From: Atrichornis clamosus | Lineage: Eukaryota > Chordata > Aves > Passeriformes > Menuridae | Reading direction: 5' to 3' | Length of the DNA: 64,000 bases | Assembly (NCBI GenBank): GCA_013400975.1 | Contig: WBMZ01012199.1 | Span: forward strand, 124,001-188,000 | Shown: positions 23,376 to 36,200 of the stretch, piece by piece | Layout: each line of letters begins with the position of its first letter | How positions within the stretch are numbered: position 1 is the stretch's first letter | Made by a program: the position numbers and the translations under genes | The notes under the pieces: model-generated | What the model was told of the DNA's origin: nothing | Database searches by the model: none | The model's input: only the letters and a program-made list of their open reading frames with translations

Positions 23376-26300
23376 CTGAAAATGCATCAAAACATCAATC
23401 TCTTATCAGGATAATTACCATCATCTTAAAATTCACTAGTAATGAATCACAGACTACATTTTGCACTTATTTTTCATACACTATCTGTAAAAGAAAAAAT
23501 GGAGCGCACTTTAATAACATAATTGTAGAATACAAATATTCATTTTCCAAAATAGGGAATATATAAAGAGTCTAAGGTATCACTAATTGAAAGGAGGACT
23601 GCATGGTAAGACTGACATTTCATAATTAAATTAGTAAATATGAAAGTCAGAGTTGAGAACAAATGCAGTACAGATGACATCTGATTGTTTCACGCCTGTA
23701 CAAGATTCTTTCTGAATGTGCACATCATCTCTGCTCCCTTCCCTTCAATACCTTTATGTTGCCTTCAGCAGATCCTGTGACAAAATACTCTTCTGTAGGA
23801 TCAACAGCAATTGCTTTGACTGGAGAATCATGACTCTGGAGTAACTGTTGCTGCTGTTTTTGGCGAAGATCAATTACACAGGTAAAGCCTTTTCTGCCTC
23901 CGGATATTAAGAGCTGATGTTTTGGAGCATATGCTAGCACAGTTGCTCCACTATCATGACAGATAAAAGCTGAAAGTCAAAGCCAAGTAATTTAAATAAA
24001 ACACAGTACTAACTTCAATTTTCCATCAACTTCTAAATTGGTTCAAGACAGTAGCAATGGTTAATTGATGCTGTAATCCAGTTGACCACAACCAGCCCAC
24101 TTACTGCAGTACCATATATTTGTAAACCCAGGCTCACAGACATTCTAAAGATGCAGTATTCTCAAATTAAGCAATTAAAATCTGTATTTTTAAAAAAACC
24201 CGTTTTTTAAAATCTCTGTGTAATGACAAACTGTTAATGCTCGACCAGAAACTGATTATTTTCAAAGTTTTCAAACAAAGTTTGTTATTATAAGTCAGAT
24301 AACTCCCATCAGAATTCCTCCTAAACTGATTGTTCAAATATCTTTCAAGTTTCCACTGGTCATTCTACTGCTAATTTGCTGCTTTTGACATTTATTTGGA
24401 TATGTTCACTCCCCTAAATGAATGAAAAAAGTGAATGAAAATTACAATTACCAGAACACAGCTCAGTATATTGTACTTGTTGTTCAAAGGGTCTATAAAT
24501 TTACATTTAGAAATTCCATGTGTCTCTCACACACACTTAAGCATGCACCATACTTTCAGTACAAGCAGTTCACAACTCTGATCTTAATTCCGTATTTCAG
24601 ATATTGAAATGCATTTGTTGTATTTCTTGCAATAAAATATTAGTAATAAAGCTAATGAAACCCAGCTGAATATTTACTGTATCTCAAAAAGCCTACTTAG
24701 AGGAGTAACTCTTCTAAAGCAAGGAATGCTCTGAACCTTTTAAAAAAAGAACAGAAATATCTAGCTGTTAGGGGTTGCACTTGGGGTGCCAAGACAGAAG
24801 GTATGCAAAGGAAGGTGCTCATGTTCATGAGAACACTTATATAGAATACAAAATAATTTCTCAAGAATCTGGTTTTATATTCCTGCTGGTGCACCCACAC
24901 AGAACAGTGAAAGATGCTTTACTGCTAATGTTAAAATTACTTCCCACTATAACTCTTCTATAAAGATAGACACCCAAGTACACTCTTTTTACCATGATCA
25001 AATATTTTGTTGGTTGTATTTTACTTACCATGCACCAAGCTATTTGTAGGTGAAACCAGAGTATCCCAAAGACAAATATTTCTGTAGAAAAAATATGGCT
25101 TTATTTAGCGACAAATATTCTAAGGTATTATGAAGACTCGAAGTCATTTGAACCTTAAAAAGATTGTTTCAGGCATAAAAGCACTGAAATGGGACTTCTA
25201 ATGATTACTTTTGAGCAGACCTCAAGTTACTTCCATAGCCGCAAGAACATGCCTTCTACACAATCATTCTGTGACTGGCTATTCTCATAAAGGATTCATA
25301 TTAACAATCTTCTGTAGCTGAATTCACAGGAATGTCAGCAGTTTTTGATAATTTTTTGATCAATACTTACTTACAAAAACAAGTGAGAAATTAAGAGCTA
25401 TACAAATTCCCTACAGCCACAAAAATAATTTAAGACAGGTTCATGTGAGTAGAACAGAACAGAATAGTTCAGCTGGAAGAGGCCTAGGATTATCTAGTCC
25501 ACCTGCCTGACACCTTCAGGGCTGACCAGAAGTTAAAGCATGTCATTAAAGGCATTTTCCAAATGCCTCAATCATGGAGAGGTTTAGGGCATTGACCACC
25601 TCTCAGGGAAGCCTGTTCTGGTGTCTGAACAACCTCTGGGTAAAGAAATGTTTCCTGATGTCCAGTCTGAACCTCCCCTGGCACAGCTCTGAACCATTCC
25701 CACATGTCCCTCACTGGATTCACAGGCAGAAGCATTCAGGACCTCCTTCTCCACTTCCTCTCCTCGTATGGAACATGAGCAGAGTATTTGTGTTTCCCTA
25801 TGAAACCCCCTTTAATAGCATGAATTTAGCTGCAAACAGAGAAAGAAATTAAGAAGTACAGGTGACAAAGTGCTTAAGAAGAATCAGAAAAAAACAAAGT
25901 GGGGGAGAGAAAACATGGCATGGCTTCACTTTTATGCATTATCACAGCTGATCTTACCTGTTGTCAGAAGACAATCCTGCTGTAGCTATCAAAGATGATG
26001 AACTGATGAAAACAAAGTCATTGGCTGTTTTGTTATGACACTGCCACATCTGAAAAATTGCAGTTAGAAATTACTAATTAAACAGGAATCTATTTTGTGC
26101 AAGCAGGAAATATTATATTTCCTTGAGAAGGTAAGGTGTTTCAAAAGAAATTTAAAGGACACAGGATATAAAGGTATTGGTATGCCTTGTAAAAATTTTT
26201 CATGGAAATATACCCTGCAATCCTGCGTAACTGTCAATTAATTGACAATTGTTGACAAGTCTCAATGAACATTAAAGCTACTTCAGATCTAATGTTGTAT

Positions 26301-29300
26301 TTTCTACTCTCCACTTAGTATGATTAGAATGTAAAAACTTGTCTGTCATATAGATCATGGGATGGCAACAATACATAATTTAATCTTGATTAATTCCAGT
26401 TACCAGCACAATCCTTGCCCTCTCCTAACTACTCTGAAGGGGGAAAGAAGTAAGAGAACACAACACAAGTTTATGGAAACTAATTTAGTTTCCAGCTTAC
26501 CAAATATGGCTTAGGTGAAGTCCCAGTAAGTGGGCAACATTTCCAATTTGTCTGGTATAAACTTATATATCCATCAGCATCAACAATTCCAAACTGAAAG
26601 AAAATATACAATAATAGTAAATACCTATGTATGTATTGCAGAGAAAATATCTACAATTCTGAGAAAATACTTTAGATTTGAAGAATGTGATGTTTCTGCT
26701 AATTTACAGTTCTACTGGGGGAGGTAGGGGAGAAGAGAACGAGTACAGAAGCATTTTGTCAGCCACCTTATTTCCTTGGTAATTGAATCTCATTCGAGTG
26801 ACCCTTGAGTTGCCACCAGATCGAAAACATGTGATTTGCTGAGCATGACCCCATTCAAACATTCTTACACTACCATCTTGAGCACCTGTTAGGTCTGCAA
26901 AAGAAAACGTTTACATTACTTTTCTCAAGAGTTGCAGCTTTTAAAATTTTAAGAAAACTCACACCATCTCAAAATAACTAGTGACAAAATGGTGCCATAA
27001 TACCTGGCTTGGTGTGGCTAGGACAAAATAGCAGCACACTAAGAAATAAGCCAGTAAGAAATATATAATCTTTAGATTTTTTGGTTTTTTAAACAAAACT
27101 GAACTTACAATATGGTAGCGTTGGATGAGAAGCCATTCTTCTGACATTATTAATAGCCTTCTTGAGCATCTGTTCAATACACAAAAAAATAGAAAAAAAT
27201 TAAACAGTAGTACTGAACAAAAAGTTATTAAACTAGACAATAATTAGTGATTGCAGAGAGTTGTTTCCTATCAAAATTCATACTGAAAACAAGTACTGGG
27301 TTTAGAGAGTCAGATAGAAGTCAGTGTCTTCCAAGACTAATGTAGATGATAACACTTTTGCAGCTTGATACAACTAGGTAAATATTACATTTTTGCTTCA
27401 GATATGTATGGATCCAAATATAAACACTCCTCAGACTGCAGTCTTACCTCTTTTCTTGCCAATTCCTTTTTGATTCCATTAAATTTAGTGGAATATTCCT
27501 GAATATTGTAAGATAAGCAAGAGAGAGGCAGAAGCATGTAAAGAAAGAGGTAAACAAACTTTAACAGAAGTAAAAAATAGGAAGGAATATATCTACTTTC
27601 AAGTCAAGTTAACTTATTGCCATTGATTGAAAAGTGGTTATTTGTGGCCATCCAGAAAAAGCAATATACCTGAGTAACCAGTATGAAAAAAATAAATGAA
27701 AAAAATATTCTTCAAAAGTGTTTACAATTTCTCAAATACAGATCCAATGAATTTTCAGTAGCACTTTTGTTCCTAAATTCCAAACTTTGCTTTGAGCAAG
27801 GTGCATTACCAAGACTGTTGTTTTTCTTATTTTATTAATTCCTACAGGGAAGAATTCAATGTGTGAAGAGGACTGGAGACATTAAACAATTATATTTAAA
27901 GCCCATCTATTTAAATTTCATGTCCAACAAACAAAAGGAAAAAAACGGTAGGGATTTTTTAATGAGGGAAATACATCTGTGCCTGTGATGTCTCTTCCCT
28001 TCTTTTCTTTTTATTAATGTATGTCGAAGTCAAGTTTTCATTCTTTTATTTCCTGATAGCTCTTCTCAGAAGTATCTGACTACTCTGAGGACTGTCTTTC
28101 CTCAGAGAATTGTTGCATTCAGCTTGCTCATGCATTATTTACCTCAGCATTTAAGGGCTTATATTTGTGTCAGGTGTTAACTTCAAATGAGAACACATAT
28201 AAAATTTTGTTACCACAGCACTCATCTTCAACACAGGAGCTTACTACTTAGTACACACCAAGAGCAAGCTGGCACTGAACTACTGTCAGAGAAACATTTA
28301 GTTTGAAAAAGACCTTTAAAATCATTGAATTCAACTGTAACTTTCAGCTGCTATAATTTTGTACAGTATTTTAACACTGTTTTGTCATGGGGCAGTAGAT
28401 AGTGATCAGGTATTTCAAGTATGCTGTTCTTCCCTGGACTCCAATTATATCAGGATGTCAACTGGAAAGAGGCATGAATTACAAATTTTCCCATGCTCCA
28501 TATTCCTGAATATTACCCATAGAGTTTAAAAGAAATAACCTCTAAACTATCAGTTTACAAACAAAAATGAGGAACAGTGCTTTGAAGGGAAATAATCTAC
28601 TTTCTTGTAAAAATTTCCCTGGGTATGGATTAATGGAGTAAGTGCAATCCTCTTAATTACATTTTGGAAACAGATTTAGACATTTCAATTCTCAAAGCTT
28701 TATTAGTTGTTGAACAGAAAGCTTTATGCCTCTCAGTTACTCAACTTAATTTAAAAACATTTTCCTGAAGATAAAAAATATGATCTTCAAATATGTATTT
28801 CCCTTTTTCTCTAAGTACTTTAAATGTCAAAGAAAAAAGCCAAATGGTTTGGTAGAACTATATACACATTTTAAGATACAGGACAAGACAAGAGAGGATG
28901 ATAGTCTTCAAACATTTACAGATTGGTATGTGCACTTTTAATTGCAATACTTTGCTCTCTAAATGCACAACTTATCTTCTATGTGTAAATGGAAGAACAA
29001 TGATTCATGTTCACTCTATTTCTTCACTAAAATGAAGGGCTGTGTTGAGTTTTACACCTACTTTTACCAGAAGTCAGTGGACATCATCTTCATTTGTTCA
29101 ATAGACAAGTACACATCATGATCTCCTAATCCCTGCTGGATTATGCTTCAGAAAAATGCAAATTTACAGAAACCTGCCTTTGAAAGACTACACTCACATA
29201 ACTCTCTGGTGCAAAATGCAAATACATTATTAATGTAACTGACATTTGATACTGCTAGCCCTCAGTTTCCCCTTAGAACAGCTGATGGCTGAACACTGGT

Positions 29301-30195
29301 TGCTTTGTTGGAGAGTTGGATGCTTTGGACCTAATGTACAGTAAGCCTGAAAAATAAAAATGCACTTAAAATCCACCCCACCAGCTGTTAAACTGGTAAA
29401 TATTGATGTCAGTCACACTGACTTGTACAACAAGCTGTTGAGAACATTACCTGAGTTTCAAAGCTGTAGGTACATACTATTTTCTTCAGTGTTGTCTTAC
29501 AAACACCTCCTGTAAGAACTGTGTAAACACACTGTGCTGAAGTGTCTGGTGGTGACCCTCCTCACTTACCTTTTATGAGCTGTGTAACATGAAACAATGA
29601 AGAGTAACAGAAAAACTGAACAGCTAACAAAATGTTAACTGCCTGAATATTTTAAGTCCAATAGTGACCCTTGTTGATGAAAGTGAAGCAAAGACAATGA
29701 GACTGAAAAGCCAGTAATGCTGACGAACAGTGGACTGTAACTACTAAATGGGCTGTACATTATGGAAAAGCGAAGATGATAGCAAGAATCAGCAATATCT
29801 GAAGGAACAAAGTAGTAAATAGTAGCAAAAGAAAGGTCTTAGTGAAGCTGCTTTTTTTCCAGGTTTGAGTTCTTCCACAGCAACATTATTTCCTCCCAAG
29901 AATCCCTACACCTTCCTTCATCTACTTTGTCCTTCATTGGGTACCTCTGTCTTCCCTCCCTAGTAGGCATGTGTCGTTTTACGCTGTGGTTGGTTCTCTG
30001 CCACAGTCAAACAGTATGCCAGATAAAATTTAGGTTCAAACAGCAAATGCATTTAACACATGCACAGCCAAAAATATTTAGGAAGAAAGTTTTACAACAT
30101 GCGAAATAAAAGGTCATGTAAGTACAGTTTGCCTAAGTAGATCATGCAATTACTTAATGTTGAGAAATGCACGAACAAAAATTCTATACATACAT

Positions 30196-30228
<33 letters not shown>

Positions 30229-33200
30229 CAGAAGTGAGAAGAGAAAGTGGTAAGAGCATTCAAAGAATACTTGTAGAAGAGACCAGATTGTGGTAATAGA
30301 GCTGCAACACTGGCAACTAGGCAGTTTCTAAACTGAAAGCAGAGGTGTAGGTATTTGCACAATACCCACTTCCATATGTGAAAAACATTATCATTTTTAT
30401 AATGCTTATCCCTTATTTACTTCTCATCATCAGGTCTTATCAAAAATCAACTACAATATTAATTAACACACAGTTATTTCATTCTGCCACTAGTTATAGC
30501 CTTGCTCTGAACTGTTAAATGACACAAGTGCAGCCAAGTCCCAAGACTTAATGTATTTGGTTATCCAGAAAAACTCCACATCTATGTGCATAAGACTGAG
30601 AGATACTAGTGCCTTGTATGACCATTTCAGCCCACTTAAGTGTCTTCAAATAAGAATCTCCTAGTCAAATAATCAACAAATCTTCATCTATGCTGCATAG
30701 GAACTGAGATAAGAATGTCAATGGCTAGACTACAATTATCATTTCATCTGAATCTAATAGCTTTTTGCTCATAGTCAAGTTTCATTCCAGACACGAGATC
30801 TCTTTCTAAAACTCAGAATGAAGTTGAAAATTATGCTTAAAATAAAAGCTACCGCAACATTTCATAAAAATATTTCTACCCAATCCTTATGAATTTGTAT
30901 TTTGCAACCTGCTGAATATATGCTTTTCAGCTAGGGCATTTGGCAAAAAGAAATTAAAGAAGAATTTATGATGCAACTTCTGATGCATTAAGTAAAGAAA
31001 TCATATATGACTTGACTAAAGGCTTTGCTTGTTTAGTTAGTTTCCCTTAAATTCTGTGCAGTATTTTAACCTATTGAGTGAATTGTTCTTAAAAAAATCC
31101 AGCTCACCTTGATTATACAGAAAGACTACATTTACTTATATGCTAATTGCAAAATATAACAAGTAGGTCTGAACAGACAAAAGGAGAAAAGTGGATAGAA
31201 TACATAAAGCTAAGTGACAAGTGACTTACCACAGATGCACCCCTGCCAGTTTGTGTACTACCAAGCCAAGGCATATTGATAGGTGTGCCAGGATTGCTAT
31301 GGGTATAAGGAGTGGTTCCCTGAACATTTACCAGATCATCATGAGCATGTATAACTAAGAAATCATCAGCCCTATGAATAAAAAAACCATTGTAAGTTAA
31401 GATTACAAACAGCAACATGAAATACCATGTTTTGTTACTCAGATTTATACACAGTGAAGTGTGATATTGAAAACAAAGAACGCATACCCTTTGTTTTCTA
31501 TTTCCACGTCATCATCAACCCAGGTATAGATTTGTGTAGCTAAAATTGCAGAAACATCTAATTCTTGAATATCATGACTTGATGCTATTGCAATGCAGTT
31601 TCGATTTGCCTGAGAAAAAATAACACACAGAGATAGATGCAAAAAGAAACCTCAAAAATGGGATTATTTTCATGTTTTTCTGGTTATGGCACTATCGCTC
31701 ACAAAAATACACACTTAATTTATAAATCCCAAACATTTACGTCTACAAATCTATGTATGTTTACACTTCACATTTCCCTTCTGAAACTTATTTGCATCTG
31801 GGATAGTATCACACACTATTTGTATCTTACACCTCTCTCAAGCAGCTCAAGTATCTCCTTGCTTTTCTCAGAGGATAAACAACAGGTAACTATACTACAA
31901 TGCTTGTAACCAGGATTTCCTCCTCAACTTCTGAAGGGTTACATGGCTGAACAGGAGAAGATTACTTCCTGTTTGACAGAAAAGAACAAATATTCCTATA
32001 CACAAGCCTGGAAAAAAAGGAGAAGCCACCTCTCCTTTCCATCAATCCATTGCACAAAAGAAAAAAAAGACCATTTGTAGTACAACTGTTTCATTATGAA
32101 GTACTTTAGAGAAGGGACTGATGAAATCTGTAGCAGCTTAAAGAAGCAGGATGGCTGGCAAAGCCAACCACAATGAGACTGTGTATCAGGTGGAAGTACT
32201 ACACAATTAGATTATTCTACCTCCTTTATACTCACCTTATTAACAGCAAAAGCAGTAATTATATCAGACTCTTTATGGATTATTCTTGCCTTGCCTCCTG
32301 CGTATCCCAAATCTGTTTCTATCTGAATGTAAAAGAAAAGCACAGTTAAATGAAGACTTCTATGCAACACCACTTTTTACTGGAAGTACAGAGAACAAAC
32401 AATGTTTCATGTGAAATTTTTTTTTTCCCCCCTCCTTAATTTTAACTCTTAGGAAGCCCAACAAACATAGCCTGTAACAATTATGGTAATTTTTGTGTAA
32501 TGTTTTGTATGTAATGTATGGTGATGTTTTGTGTAATAATATAGCTTCCCATTGCCATGTTGAGATTGCCATAGCAACAGCAAAAGTGTAATTTGTCACG
32601 GAAGTCACAGTACTATGCTCATTCTCAAGTTTTTCAGGGATGCTGAAAACCTGCAAGGCTGCATGCACACTTGCTGTTGATGATTAAAGTGTGGAATCTT
32701 GATGTTTTGCTCTCAAATGTTTGCTAAGTCTTTGAATGCTCTTGGCAAACACCTCTTGCCACTGAAACTGATGAAATAGTCCAAAAAAAAGTGCTTGTCA
32801 GCTCCTGAGTAGGAAAATGAATTTGAACTTTGTCAGTACATGTATTCATAATTATTACAATTTAATAAATCTGGAATCCTGTATATTTCAGAACCACAAA
32901 TCTTTAACTATCACATTTTTTTTTCCTTAGTGTGCTCTAGTGTTGGATTTGAATATTATTTACCATTTTGTATTTTAGAAATGCATCCAGGTAGGTGCCA
33001 GCACACAAGAAAACTCTAAAGTTTACCCACACTGTAGCCCTCCTTTTCAAAATTAAAGAGTTCAGCACTGCAAGTATTAAATTGGTAAGTTACAGACCCA
33101 GTCTGCTGCAGTTACCAAATAATTTTACAGTAAAAAAAATGGTACTGCCAAACTGATAGTGACCTGAAAATTCAAACCTGAACTACAATTTAAAATTTCA

Positions 33201-36200
33201 TATTTTCTTCAAAAAACAAAGAAGTATTTCAGTCTCTCATCTTCAAATTCTTAATTTTCTCTGACCTTTAAAAGATTTAAACAATATTATTTTAGTTGAA
33301 AAACAGTAAGACTGTGTTGTCGAAGAACAGCAAATAGTCTTTTTCAAAGTTTGAAAAAAAGTTTGTAGCTGTTACAGACCAAGAAGTAGAATACCTTTTT
33401 TAATGTCAAAACAAATCTGACACTTGATTTTATGGATATAAAACTGCACAAAACCACAGTGACAAACAGATACAACACCATAATTTGTGTGTTGTGATGA
33501 ACAAACCTGTGTGAAATTAATTTTTCCCAAGTCTGTTCCAATTACCTACTTGCTAATACTGCTTTATCAACTAATTAATATTAACAAAGTAGCCCAAGGA
33601 CACTACAGAGTATTCACATTTCTGTATTCACACTAGTTTTGTAAGAGAAAGCTTAATGAACATAGTATTCGAGTTTCTAGGCATAGTATTACACCTTTTT
33701 AGTATGTCATACCCATCTTTCAAGACAGTTGCCAAAAATTGTTACAAGAGTCATTTATCTCCATCTTTAAAATAAGGAACAGTGAAAATTTTCAGCAGCA
33801 AACTCCTATCATGCTAACAAACTGCTCTAAACGCAGTTAACTGTGTTAATTTATAAGCAGCTACTGTAGCCATTTCATACTGATCAAAGGTCCTGCATGT
33901 ACTATGTACCATACTACTAGTGAATTTTTGTCACTCAGGCAAATCTCAACTTCAGCTCTTCAACTGCAAAGCTACAGAATTTGATAACACATATTGTTTG
34001 TATCTGGTTGCATAATCCAACTAAGATAATTAAGTTTCAGATAAACTCTATAACAAGACAAGTTTAACCCAATCCCTTGCAAAAGTGAATTTTTAAGTTT
34101 GTTTTGTTTCAGATAAACTCTATAACAAGACAAGTTTAACCCAATCCCTTGCAAAAGTGAATTTTTAAGTTTGTTTGCTATGTCAGAAAAGACTTTTCTC
34201 TTAAGTGAAATCAGCATCATTTCAAAAAGAAAATATTTCATAATGATGTATGATCTAATAAATTTGAGGATTACTACTGTGTACCTTATTGATGATGGGT
34301 TCCTCCACCACAGAATTTTTCATGGTTTCATTGTGCTCTTCTACTGACTTCATTAAGGAAAGAACCACCACAGAACAAAGCATAGATAAGATATAATTTG
34401 CAAGGTATCAAGGAAATCCTTAATTCCTTGTTGTTTACCCCAACACAGGACAACTGAAACACAATAGCATGTTTGCACACACACGCATGCACATGCACGC
34501 GCACAAATACATATTTTACGTAATAAAAATAATTAACAAATTCTAAACTCTGTATTCAGTACAGAATACACTAATTTACCTATTCTGTATTGTAACAGCA
34601 CCTTGTCCATCCCAAAAGTCAAATTTCTTGGAAAATAAGCAATATACACTGGCATTTTAGCAGCAACAAGATAAAAAATAAAGCCAATACACCTATACTG
34701 TGAAAGGCTATCAACGTGCCTACTTTCAAGCATATAAAGCACATCTAAAATTTTCCAAAATACCTGTCCGTACATCGTAGCAACATGGCTGTATTAACAT
34801 AAGACATGATCAGAAATGATGCATCTTTAAAGGCAAAAAGGAACAATTTTCCTTTTAACTGCAGTCTGTAGTGAACACCATTAGCCAATGTTACTCAAAC
34901 AAGCTAATATTCTAGTTGTGACAGGAAAAAGTTTAAGTCATGCAGAACTCTCTGCTGCCATGGCTTTACTAGTCATGAATATTCTTTCTCCTGCATGTTT
35001 AATTTGTTCAGTTTTGCTTCTTTCTGCTTTCTCCTCCATTTCTGCTAGTCCACAGTTTTTCTATAATACCAGCAATTCTTTCAAATTACTGGGAGTAGAG
35101 GCAAGTAAGAAAAAAAAGGACCAACTAAAGAGGGAGCGAAAAAACCAAAAACTCATTACAGAGCCACAATTTAAAAACATTTAACTGAATCTGGAACCTG
35201 AAATCCAGCAAGACACTGGGACCAAATAGCAGGGACAGAAATAGTAACTGCTGTAAGACCATTTTTGTTATTAAAATTGAATCATAATATGACAGAAAGC
35301 AGTGGATAAAAGCTAGGATGGCTATGGTAGGGACAAGCTCAAACTTGCAGAACTTTGGCTTATTAGGTTACTGGTTTTAATCTTTGAAACATTCAAGTTT
35401 GTCATTCTTTTCAGGCAGCTTTTATATTGATCTTAATGAAGAAGCTGACTGTAGCCAAGTTATGCTAGTTATCATTTGACAGTCAAAGACTGATTATTTT
35501 TGTCTTGTATGAAACAATGGACAAGTATTTTTTGTTTGAAATACTGTAGATTTGGAGTCACAGTCAAGTATATTAACCATTTATGCACCAGAAATAAACA
35601 AGCCAGCCAAATAACGTTAAGTAAAAGTTTGCAAATTGACCTGCAATGTTTTCTGTATTTTATATACCATACCAACCTCACTCAGGCATCGCTTCTTTGT
35701 AAAAATATTTCTGATAAAAGTTTCCTGGACTGTTTCCTGTTTAACCAAGTATTGCCAGAGTCTTTTCACAGACAGTGCAACATGACTTCTGGATCTACAA
35801 AACAAAGGTAAAATAAGTATTTACACCATGCCTGTACTTATACAAGAGTGCAGTATCTTATATTCTAATCAAACTGCAGTCAGAAGAAATGCTGAAGCAA
35901 AACTACAAAGCTATAGATATTATACAAGACCTATCTAGTACTTTAATACCCTCTTCCTGAAAAACCTACATGTGAGAGGAGGCACAAAAGGAAGAACAAA
36001 AGATTATACAGCATCTTCTCCTGCTATCTTGGGACAACTAAGAAAAATCTCTTAACAGACTACACAATGATAAGAGCAGCATAGAGATTATTTATCAGTC
36101 CAACTCATTCTTTACAACATGAATAATTTCTGTTTAGTGCTAATGAGTGATCCTGTCACAAGGATAGTGAATGACTAAACTTCCGGCCAGGAACATATCA

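Noticed and set aside
32360..32668. 102-codon minus-strand frame next to window exon 20
   Set aside because: The exon ends are fixed by GT-AG and phase, the frame does not join either neighbour, and the product resembles nothing known.
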